A stretch of DNA of 64,000 nt from Lactarius indigo (taxonomy: Eukaryota; Basidiomycota; Agaricomycetes; Russulales; Russulaceae): NCBI GenBank assembly GCA_025766275.1, contig JAFKAC010000007.1:1798001-1862000 (forward strand), written 5' to 3'. Below the pieces are notes generated by a model that saw nothing but the letters and a program-made list of their open reading frames with translations, made no database searches and was not told the origin of the DNA. Each line of letters begins with the position of its first letter. Positions within the stretch are counted from its first letter, which is position 1. Below are positions 55,562 to 64,000 of this stretch, one piece after another. Made by a program: the position numbers and the translations under genes.

Positions 55562-56711
55562 GCGTGTTACTCTAGTGGAGTGGGAAAGTTCTCGGTCTCC
55601 CAACGAGTGTTGTCGGAGATGGAGAAGGAGAACGGCGAGTTTGTCGGGTTATATACTAAGTTGGCCATCTTCTTTTGATAACGAACGTGTACAGAGTAGA
55701 AGGGAAGTTTGAATTAAGAACCACTCTTACCCCGGGCACTGCATGATACTATAGCTCCCATGTCATTTCCGGCGTTACCGCTGAAACCCGGGCGCCAAAA
55801 AGAGTCTTGTGTTCCCTCCCTTCGACCAAATGGTTCTCCGAGAATGTGGAAGGCCTGAGATCTGAAGCCTGAGGGATAGATGCGAGGTGAGACGAGGTCA
55901 CAATCAAGAACCATGTACGCACCACACTAGTGAGCGTGGCTGAGACTTGCAGGGATGAGGCTGCCAATTCTACACGGGCACACACAGACAGTTCCTGAGC
56001 ATACTCCGATTCTCCCCAACATTTCTCTCTCTCATTGGCCCAAGATAGGTATCCACGTGCGTGCCCGCATGGTGTTTGTACCATACGGTCCCTACCATGT
56101 TGCTAGGAGAAAGGCGCGGTTCCCACAGTGGTGCCTGCATGGTATATAGTCCCATACAGTACTTAGGGAACACCTGATGCCGGCAAGTTCACCTATACGA
56201 GCCGCCGACTAGGGGTGCTACTCCAGAAAACTGACGTTGCGAATATTACCTGTGACCATAATCCGGTCATGGTCAAAACGAAGATGTCATTGAGATGCAG
56301 CGGTAATGATTACTGTACTTACAATTTACATCGTCAATAACTAATTTCCTATGTTCCACACTCTATTTTTACATCCGTCTATCGGAGAACTGGTAATGCC
56401 CTGCTTTTGACTGGCATCGTCGTAAATAGGAACAAGATAGGGTACCAATGAACCAAGTGGTGGGGAGCCGCCAATGAATGCACAGGGCCACATAAACAGT
56501 TCCTGAGCGTCCTACTCCGACCCTCCCCTCTCTCTCAAGGCGGATATCCACGTGTGTGCCCGCGTGGGGTTTACAGTATACCGCAATACAACACCTCGTG
56601 TTGGCAAGTTTGCTCGCTCGGACCATAAAGGGTGCTTTACTTACGTAAGATAACCTGACTAGACTCGTCGGCATTCACCGGTCTATCGCGCTTCCTCTCC
56701 AAATCGACACA
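55562..56711. other. Intergenic region with a duplicated 130-bp segment
   Basis: No gene. Segments at about 55960-56095 and 56470-56585 are similar: CAGTTCCTGAGC, CTCCGA, CCTCTCTCTC, then ATCCACGTGNGTGCCCGC and GTGGGGTTT/ATGGTGTTT followed by a TATAC/CCATAC stretch. Both copies contain CACGTG. It should include the eIF3b promoter; the second copy lies about 130-240 bp before the ATG. Confidence 0.55.
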
Positions 56712-59375
56712 ATGGCAATCCCACACGAACTCGACGAGGACATTGACTTTTCAGATATCGAAGAAAAGTGCGTAGCTGGACGGCTAATCCGGCGATAGGG
56801 ACATCAGCCGACAAGTTTTCACGACAGATATAAGGTCCGCCTGGAAGAGGGCTTTGATCACATTTTAGTCGTCGACGGTGTTCCCGTCATCGACAAGTCA
56901 AAACTTGAGAAGCTTTTGGCAAAAATCGCAAAGGAATTCACTCGAAAAGGCGCTGCAATAAAGCCTGATGATATCTCCGTGCCATGGAACGAAAAGACGG
57001 GGAAAAGCAACGGGTAAGAGCCCTCCCAGTCGCATATATGCCATCGTTTTGAATCCGCATAGATATGCATTCATCGAATTCCGAAACGCTGATGCGGCCA
57101 CGTATGCTCTCAACGAGCTGAACGGACATCCATTCGACGCAAAACATACCTTCCTCGTCAATCGTTTCACCGATATCGAGAAGTTTGCCGATCTGGATGA
57201 GACTTATGTGGAACCGCAGCGCGAGGAGTACCTCACCAAGGTGCGTCGCTAACGTCCCTCTGCGATATTGAAAACTCCTCTAATACATGTCGCAGGAGCA
57301 TCTGCGAGCTTGGCTGGCTGATTCTCAAGGCCGCGATCAGTATGTGACATATCGTGGAGATGAAGTTTCAATACGTTGGCACGGTCGTCCTTCACAATGT
57401 GAAGTAGCCTTTGAGGACAATGTGCGTCTCATCACTGCATTCAGAGACGTCACTTTTTACTCACCGCGCCGCCCGTAGCAAAATCTACGAACTGAATTAT
57501 ACGTTTCGTGGTCGCCGCTCGGTACATATATCGCGGCTCTTTACCGGCAGGGAATTCGATTATACGGCGGCCCTTCTTTCCAGCTTCAAGCCCGCTTCTT
57601 CCACCCCTTTGTCCGACTGATTGACTTTTCGCCCTGCGAACAGTATCTCGTCACTTGGTCGCACGAGCCGATCGTAGTAGCAGAGAACATCCCCAAGGGC
57701 CCACGCTCTTTCTCTGCTGAAGACGAGGGCAACAACATCGCAATCTGGGACATCAAGACGGGCCATCTCCTGCGCACGTTTCCTTCTATCCTCCCTGAGG
57801 GCGAGGGTGCGAAGAAGCAGATGGCATGGCCTGCCCTCAAGTGGAGCCCAGACGACAAGTACACCGCGAGGCTGACGCCAGGTCAACAAATCAGCGTATA
57901 CGAGTTGCCAAGCATGGGCTTGCAAGGGAAGAAGAGCCTCAAGATCGAGGGTGTCGTCGATTTTGAGTGGTGCCCGCATGGAGAAAAAGAACGAGAAGAT
58001 GCCGCCAAGGCGTCCAAGAAGCCCACAGAAAACATGCTGGCATATTGGACGCCCGAAGTCGCCAACCAACCTGCACGTGTCACGCTGCTCGATTTTCCGG
58101 GTCGAACGGTTCTCCGCCAGAAAAATTTGTTCAATGTCTCGGAGGTAGGACTGCACAAGCTCATTCATAGACGGGACGATGGTGCTTATTCCCCTAATCC
58201 TTCTAGTGTAAGCTGTATTGGCAAAATCAAGGCGATTTTCTCTGTGTACGTGTCGACCGCCATACCAAAACGAAAAAGTCGATTTTCTGCAACCTTGAGA
58301 TTTTCCGTGTGCGTGAGAAGGACTTTCCGGTCGAAGTTGTCGAACTCAAGGGTTCGTCGCGAGTTCCTTGTATCTTCCTCTAAAATGCGACGCAGCACGC
58401 AGATACCGTCACGGACTTTTCCTGGGAGCCCAAAGGCGAGCGCTTTGCCATCGTCTCGAGCAGCGATCCCAATTTGGGTAACCCGGGGCCGGGTGTTACC
58501 ATCAAGACGGACGTCAGCTTCTACCAGCTCGATCGCAGCAAGAACGACTTTAAACTCTTACGTAAGTCACGTTCCCAGCTTTGTTGAGCGTTGATGCCGA
58601 GCCCACCGCAGGCACACTCGCGGGCCGCACCACGAACACCATCCGGTGGTCTCCGCGCGGACGCCACGTCGTGCTCGCGACCGTCGGTTCGACGTCGAAG
58701 TCGGAGCTCGAGTTCTGGGACCTCGACTTCAATTCGGACGACGTGGTCAAGAAGGACCCGCCAAAGGAAGAATGGAGCTCGGGCATCCAGCAACTCGGCG
58801 TGGCGGACCATTATGGCGTGACGGACGTCGAGTGGGACCCGAGCGGGCGGTACCTCGCCACCGCCGCGAGCGCCTGGACCCACACGGTACGTAAAGCGCG
58901 ATCCGTCATGTCATAACCCCAGAGCACGCTTGACTCAAAAAAAAAAAATTCACAAAAATAGATCGAAAATGGGTACGCGATATGGGACTTCCGCGGACAG
59001 GAGATCGAGAAGCGGTTGCTGGACCGGTTCAAGCAGTTCTTGTGGCGGCCGCGCGCACCGTCGTTGCTGACGAAGGAGCAGAAGCGGACGATACGGCGGA
59101 ATCTGAAGGAGTATGCGCGCGCGTTTGATGAGGCGGACGCGGCGGAGGAGACGTCGGTGAGTGCGGAACTCGTCGCACAGCGGAAGCGGGCCGTGGACGA
59201 GTGGAACGCGTGGCGCGTGCGCGTCGCGGAGGATATTGCGGAGCTACGGCCCGGGCGCGAGCCGCGTGGCGGCGCGGCGCCTGCTCGTAAGGAAAAGGGG
59301 GAGGAAGAGGAGAAGGAAGAGATCGAGGTGTGGATCGACGAAGTGATCGAGCAGTTTGAGGAAGTTGTCGAGTAG
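56712..59375 (+). CDS. PRT1: Eukaryotic translation initiation factor 3 subunit B
   Basis: Scaffold subunit of eIF3 that bridges other subunits and the 40S ribosome. Nine exons join in frame: 56712-56767, 56828-57013, 57063-57240, 57296-57421, 57479-58144, 58207-58351, 58403-58561, 58612-58886 and 58962-59375; about 734 aa. An N-terminal acidic start ([15 protein letters not shown]) precedes an RRM ([28 protein letters not shown]). A WD-type beta-propeller follows ([54 protein letters not shown]). The conserved C-terminal helix is [20 protein letters not shown], then an acidic tail. Length and order match fungal eIF3b. Cytoplasmic. Confidence 0.95.
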
Positions 59376-59716
59376 TCGAGAACACCATACATACACACAC
59401 GCTGCATCGGTCGAGATGTTTTTGGCTTGTTCAAAAAAGAACTCGTCGGACATTACACACTGCGACAGTATAGCGTAGGAAGAGACGAAAAAGGTAGGCA
59501 TAATGTGAGACAAGAAAAAGGCATATAAGAGCATAAGGCGGTAGGCATATGTGGTGATAAATGGAGAGTGCATATGATGGATGGTACTAGTACACGTCGA
59601 ATCAAGCTGTTACTTTCCTTTCCTTAGCGCGTTGTGAATCGAAAAAATTAACAAGAGGAGGGTTAGAAGAGGGCTAGGCATGTGCTGTGGCGTAGGTATG
59701 TGCCGGGAATGTCGAC
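59376..59716. other. Intergenic region between convergent genes
   Basis: 340 bp between the stop of eIF3b and the stop of the membrane protein on the other strand. It holds the two 3' UTRs; nothing else seen. Confidence 0.5.
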
Positions 59717-60676
59717 TCAGAACGAGCGCGTGCGCGCATGCTCGGGCAGGGCGAGGAGAAACTCGCGCGCCCAGCGCACGACAGCCGCGAGTGCGAGCGC
59801 GGCGGCAGCGAGCATGTCGAACGTGCCGGGGACGAGGGACACGAGCCACGCGAGTGCGCAGAGCGAGACGAGGCGGTTGAAGTACCACGCGGGGTCGTCC
59901 GCGAGCGCGCGGCGCTGATATTTAAGCTCGTGGGCCCATGTGCCGAGCTCTTCGTGTTTGTACTCGTCCGTCTCTTTTGGTGAGACTGTAAAGTAAAGTA
60001 AGTAAGAGAGAGAGAGGGAGTAGAGCGTGTGTGTGTGTGGGGGGGGGTCTTACAGATGAGGAACATGTTGTTTTGGCGGCCGTAGGTGAGGTTGTGTATT
60101 GCGGCGGCTGAGATCGTTTTGCGATCGCGTGGGTGGAAGACCTTCCAGCTGAATGGCTCGAGTGGCTAAACAAATCGTTTATGAGAAGGGAAAAAATAAC
60201 GCGCGAGGAGGATAAAAAAAAATAAAACGTACCAGACAGGTCCGGATGCCCCACCAGAGCTTGACGCGGTGAAAGTCGAGATCGCCGGACGGCGAGAGCG
60301 GGACGTCGATCTCGTCGTCGATGACCGCGTCATCCCCATTCTCCTGCCTGCTCGAGAACAGCTTTAGCCGGATGCACCTGCGTGTCGCGTAGGAGGGAGG
60401 CGTTCAGTAGCGGTTTCAGAAGTCATACGAAATCGAGCGAGAGGATTTTTGGGAGGAAGAACGGACGCACCCAGGAGTTGCGCGACGGAATCCGGCGCCT
60501 GTGCGGCGGATGGGGGTGCCGAAAAAGTACATGCGCGCGACCCGGATGTACTCGGGGATCGAGTTGTTGTATCGCCTGACGAACGAGATGAGCTTGTCGG
60601 CGTCGTCGATGAGGGTGCTGGCGATCTCGGGTTGCTCAATCACAATCTCCATATTTCTGGCAGAGACGAGAGACAT
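59717..60676 (-). CDS. Small membrane protein, unknown family
   Basis: Not recognised. Exons 60676-60471, 60377-60233, 60165-60054 and 59985-59717 join in frame; about 243 aa. The N-terminal half is soluble (MEIVIEQPEIASTLIDDADK, RVARMYFFGTPIRR). A middle conserved-looking block follows (HRVKLWWGIRTCL, PFSWKVFHPRDRKTISAAA, LTYGRQNNMFLI). The C-terminus has two adjacent hydrophobic segments (LVSLCALAWLVSLV and MLAAAALALAAVV), probably a hairpin anchored in the membrane. The start at 60676 is the first ATG of this frame, about 80 bp after TATAAAC. An alternative upstream exon (MALINFMGFAKSP) does not splice in frame. Confidence 0.7.
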
Positions 60677-61206
60677 TCAGAGGTAGGGTCGGGGTCGGGA
60701 AAGAAGAGGGCAAAGAGGCACTCTCTTGAGGGGACTCTTAGCAAAGCCCATGAAGTTTATAAGAGCCATGCCACTAAACGACAAGGGTCGCGGATTGTGG
60801 ACAACGTGCAGAGAGAAACAAGACGCCTGAAAGAACAAGGTTGCGAGTGGGTTGTGAGCAAGAACGTCTGGCTGATAGCCCAGACCCTTGTTTTGAAGAA
60901 ACATCGATTTCCAAATCAGGAATCATGGTTTCCATTTTAGGAACTGGAAACTTTGTCAAAGCGAATCAGTCATTATTACAACGCGCACAACATTTCATCC
61001 GTAGTTGGTTGAAAAGGGTTTGTTGTTGGATAAAACATAGTGTATGAGGAAGACCAGCCCGAATATTACAAGAACCTCCATAGTGATGAGAATGCATGGA
61101 TCAACGGCGCCCCGCGGATGCAGTTGCTGCTGCTGTTCTAATGAGACAATCCCCTCCAAATATAAACAGAAAAACAAAGTCATACTCAGATTAAACTATG
61201 CCAAGG
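60677..61206. other. Intergenic region
   Basis: About 530 bp between two minus-strand genes. A TATA-like TATAAAC lies at about 60756-60762 (minus strand). No gene. Confidence 0.45.
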
Positions 61207-62400
61207 CTATATAAGGCCGTTGATCAGAGCGACACAATCGAAGGATTGAAAAGCGCTCACCGAATAATGGGCAGTGCGATCGTATACGGCAAATTCTACG
61301 TTCAATTCCTGACAAAACTTCTCTAAAGAAGCCAAGACCCCATCTGGGGCTTGGCGCGTCACACTGACGAGAGCCAAATCGGGCAGGTCCTTCAAGGCCG
61401 TAGTCAAGTACCCCGTTTCGTCCATGCTTCTAGAATCGCCCCCTTCGTCCCCCATACCTCTGGTATGTGGGACGACCGGGTCGAGTGGACGAGGGCGCTG
61501 CCGGGCCGGGCCCTTAGAGTGATACCTGACACGCTTTACGGTGCGCGGGAGTTGGAATGGTGCACTGGGGAGCTCGCAGAAGGCAAACTCATTCAACACA
61601 GTCAGCGAGTCTAGGAGGCTCTGCGGGGGGAATTTATCGACCGTTAACACGTGTAAGGTAGGCGCGTGTGCCTGGATATCCTTCAGCGCCCGGGATGACA
61701 GGAGGCCGCTCTCAAAGTGGAGCTCGCGAAGCGGCTGTTCGTCACCGGTGGGGATAAGCCACGTCATGAAGCCTTCGGATAGCTCGTCACGCATGCAAAG
61801 GTTGCGCAGTGAAGGTGGGCGTTGATCCTCCGGCGGTGGGTCGAAGTAAAGGTTGTCAATGCGGAGATTGCGGATAGATGGCCATAGTGCGAGGAACAAG
61901 TATAGGACGGAGGAGGATGGACGGCCTTCCCAGTTCAAGGTGTGTAGGTGACGGAGGTGGACGGAAACGAGCTTGGAGATATCTACGGAGTCGAGTTCGT
62001 CGTCGATGTCGATGGTCAGCCGGGCGAGGTTGGGAGCGTGGGTGAGGATGATGATGAAGTCGGCGACCATTTGGCGAAATCGCTCGGAAACTTTAACTTG
62101 GAGCGGGTCGCGGCCCCAGGGAGCTGGGGGGCTGGATATCTCTATTCCAAACGAGCGAATGTGTCGGCCGAGGTCGGGGCGTTGGGTGAGAGAGCGGATG
62201 AGCAGGGAACGCCGGCGATGACATAAGGAAATGGGGACGTCACGGAACAGCAGCGCCTGGGCGGGCGTATTCCATGCCTTGCAAACGCGAGAACAGACCG
62301 CGAGCGTTCTAGAGTCGGCAGTGGCTTTTTGAGGCTCGAATTTGGCCCAAGCGAGAATCATGTCCACCAGCTCGAGCGGTAGCGACGCGAGACGGGTCAT
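61207..62400 (-). CDS. F-box protein, single exon
   Basis: 397 aa without introns. The N-terminal F-box-like motif is RLASLPLELVDMILAW...VCSRVCKAWNTPAQALLFRDV. Leucine-rich segments follow (LARLTIDIDDELDSVDISKL, SLRNLCMRDELSEGFM, LRELHFESGLLSSRAL), probably a degenerate LRR-like substrate-binding region. Likely an SCF substrate receptor as for other agaric F-box proteins; target unknown. It is not closely related to the F-box gene at 28-1891. Confidence 0.85.
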   Translation of the reverse strand: MTRLASLPLELVDMILAWAKFEPQKATADSRTLAVCSRVCKAWNTPAQALLFRDVPISLCHRRRSLLIRSLTQRPDLGRHIRSFGIEISSPPAPWGRDPLQVKVSERFRQMVADFIIILTHAPNLARLTIDIDDELDSVDISKLVSVHLRHLHTLNWEGRPSSSVLYLFLALWPSIRNLRIDNLYFDPPPEDQRPPSLRNLCMRDELSEGFMTWLIPTGDEQPLRELHFESGLLSSRALKDIQAHAPTLHVLTVDKFPPQSLLDSLTVLNEFAFCELPSAPFQLPRTVKRVRYHSKGPARQRPRPLDPVVPHTRGMGDEGGDSRSMDETGYLTTALKDLPDLALVSVTRQAPDGVLASLEKFCQELNVEFAVYDRTAHYSVSAFQSFDCVALINGLI

Positions 62401-62880
62401 AGCTGTCGTTGAGTGTCAAAGGGAGAAGTGGAAGCAGTAAGAGTGCATATATGCACGTGCATACCTTGAGGAAAACCGAATATAAACGGTGAGGTTCTCT
62501 AGCAGGTGGGGTTGAGGACGTGATGCATACGTGGCGAAGAGAGAAATTGGGCGGGCTAAAGTGGAGTGGGATTATATGCGTTGGTGTCGAGAGCGAGCTG
62601 GAGGGACCCCACGATGTACTCCAGCAGTAGGTTTTATGTACAAACGGGCGCCAGGGAAGGAGAGGGTGGTTTTTACGTGTCGGGTTACCAAATAAATCAT
62701 GGGCCGACTGACCGAGAGACGCATGTGCTGGCACGTTGTGATGTCGCTAACCACTCAGGTACATTCAGGCTGTGCTCAACCTCGATAACCCTTATCACAC
62801 ACAAACCAATAATATTTCTCACAGTTGCACGTGAGATTCGACGCCACGCCCACAACGTCTCTTGACACGCAGCAACCACT
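62401..62880. promoter_or_regulatory. Shared divergent promoter of F-box and BOS1 genes
   Basis: 480 bp between divergent start codons. No clear TATA box for either gene. It must contain both promoters. Confidence 0.45.
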
Positions 62881-63835
62881 ATGAACTCCCTTTACACTCT
62901 CGGCGTGCGCCAATCAAGCTCTATACAGGCAGATTTGGAGCGTCTGCGTGGCGGGGATGTCTCTGCGTCGCTACTAGGTCTCTTTTTATCCATCCATTTT
63001 GTCCCCTTAGCTGACTCCTGACATACGTTTCGGTCAGGGCAGATATCCGCTTCCCTCGCAGGGATGAGTCGAACGATCGACGACTATGACTCTATGGCAC
63101 GGAGGGAGATCATCAAGGCAAAGCAGGAAAAGGCAACGTCGTACGTGCGACGCAAGCCGCATTTATCTCATCTGACGCAAACGTCCCCTAGGCGAGTGCA
63201 AAAGTTCAAGAGCGACTATGCCGAGTTTCGCAAAGAATTTGAGCGCATAAAGGAAGACGTGCGTATCCCCCTGGTCCCTCCCTTGCCTCCCCTGACTTTA
63301 TCTATGGTCGTACCAGCACACTGCGGCACAACGCACCGAGCTCTTCTCCACGAGCACCGGCACGCCTCTCACACCTGGTGCTGGAAGACGGCGCTTCGCC
63401 ACGGGACCATCGACATCGACGCAGTCAGACACGGCGCCCGAAAACCCTTTCCGTCCTAACAACAGCGGCGCGCACGCGTACCTAGGTGCGAGCCGGGAGG
63501 CGCACGCGCTGCACGAGCACGAGTTTATACGTGGCGCGGAAACGCGGCTGGATGAGTTCTTGGCGCAGGGGCGGGAGGTGCTCGATAACCTCGTCGACCA
63601 GCGCGCGATGCTCAAGGGCACGCAGCGCCGCCTGCGAGACGCGGCGAACACGCTTGGGCTCAGTCGTGACGTCGTTAGCTGGATCGAGCGTAGAAGGTGC
63701 GCGGTTTTTCTATTACTCCACGACGATCTTTTTTGACGCTGGTGAACTTGCAGCACGCAGGACATGTACATCTTCTGGGCCGGTGCCGTGTTTACGTTCT
63801 TCTGCTTCTATCTGATATGGAGATATCTTGGCTGA
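62881..63835 (+). CDS. BOS1: Protein transport protein Bos1 (Golgi/ER Qb-SNARE)
   Basis: v-SNARE of ER-Golgi vesicle fusion, orthologue of yeast Bos1 and metazoan membrin (GOSR2). Five exons join in frame: 62881-62977, 63038-63140, 63192-63258, 63317-63696 and 63754-63835; 242 aa, the expected size. The N-terminus MNSLYTLGVRQSSSIQADLE is diagnostic. The SNARE helix spans EHEFIRGAETRLDEFLAQGR to LKGTQRRLRDAANTLGLSRD. A C-terminal anchor follows (MYIFWAGAVFTFFCFYLIW, then RYLG). The protein is tail-anchored in ER/Golgi membranes. Confidence 0.95.
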
Positions 63836-64000
63836 GCCATCATGCCATGCCGTACTATGTCGTTTTATTTTATTTTGGACTTTTGATGGCGCCCACATGC
63901 CACCACGTTGCTATGTGTCATTGTAATTCTTTCCATGTTTTCTATCTCGCTAATGGTACGTGGCTCATACCCTGCATTAAACGCTACACGCCATACATTG
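63836..64000. other. 3' flank of BOS1 at the window edge
   Basis: 165 bp of AT-rich 3' UTR-like sequence. No other feature. Confidence 0.4.

Noticed and set aside
58921..58961. A-run in the last eIF3b intron as a retroposon tail
   Set aside because: It is a short A tract within a normal intron with donor and acceptor intact and no duplication.

Overview
The window is nuclear DNA of a filamentous basidiomycete, most likely an Agaricomycete. The genes carry many short (about 50-65 nt) GT-AG introns with CTGAC/CTAAC-type branch sites. They include agaric-type F-box proteins, an agaric P-loop GTPase family, class I hydrophobins, an aryl-alcohol-dehydrogenase-like aldo-keto reductase (AKR), and conserved eukaryotic genes (MRN1-like RNA-binding protein, eIF3b, BOS1 SNARE). 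Exon models were assembled by eye from splice signals and frame continuity; no alignments or searches were run.

Region 1 (1-17.2 kb) is accessory. In order it holds an F-box gene, a decayed copy of a two-exon membrane-protein gene (copy A), a GTPase-like gene, a 4.8-kb tandem array, an F-box remnant, and the intact membrane-protein gene (copy B). The array is the 3' part of the GTPase gene. Each 68-bp unit is a complete spliceosomal intron (GTGAGT, CTGAC/T, CTCCAG) plus one 3-nt exon, so the gene appears to contain about 75 consecutive single-codon exons, all in phase 0 and none a stop. This is the most unusual object in the window.

Region 2 (17.2-34.6 kb) is a cluster of five related minus-strand genes for small secreted proteins, generated by duplication of a module with the hypothetical gene at 17.8-20.4 kb. 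Three are class I hydrophobins with all eight cysteines; two of these carry long Lys/Tyr/Pro/Glu/Asp repeat linkers between signal peptide and hydrophobin domain, and the third has a short one. Two further members have largely or wholly lost the cysteine domain but keep a linker.

Region 3 (35.9-46.4 kb) is an AKR gene split by a 9.8-kb insertion. The insertion is an inverted, circularly permuted copy of about one period of Region 1, including a second GTPase gene with about 48 single-codon exons. An excised circle that re-integrated would explain it. A poly(A)-tailed SINE-like element with a 14-bp target-site duplication lies next to it, and a hAT-like MITE with an 8-bp duplication lies in Region 1.

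Region 4 (47-64 kb) is ordinary core genome: an intact AKR, an MRN1-like four-RRM protein, a secreted or vacuolar metallophosphoesterase/5'-nucleotidase, eIF3b, a small membrane protein, an F-box protein and BOS1.
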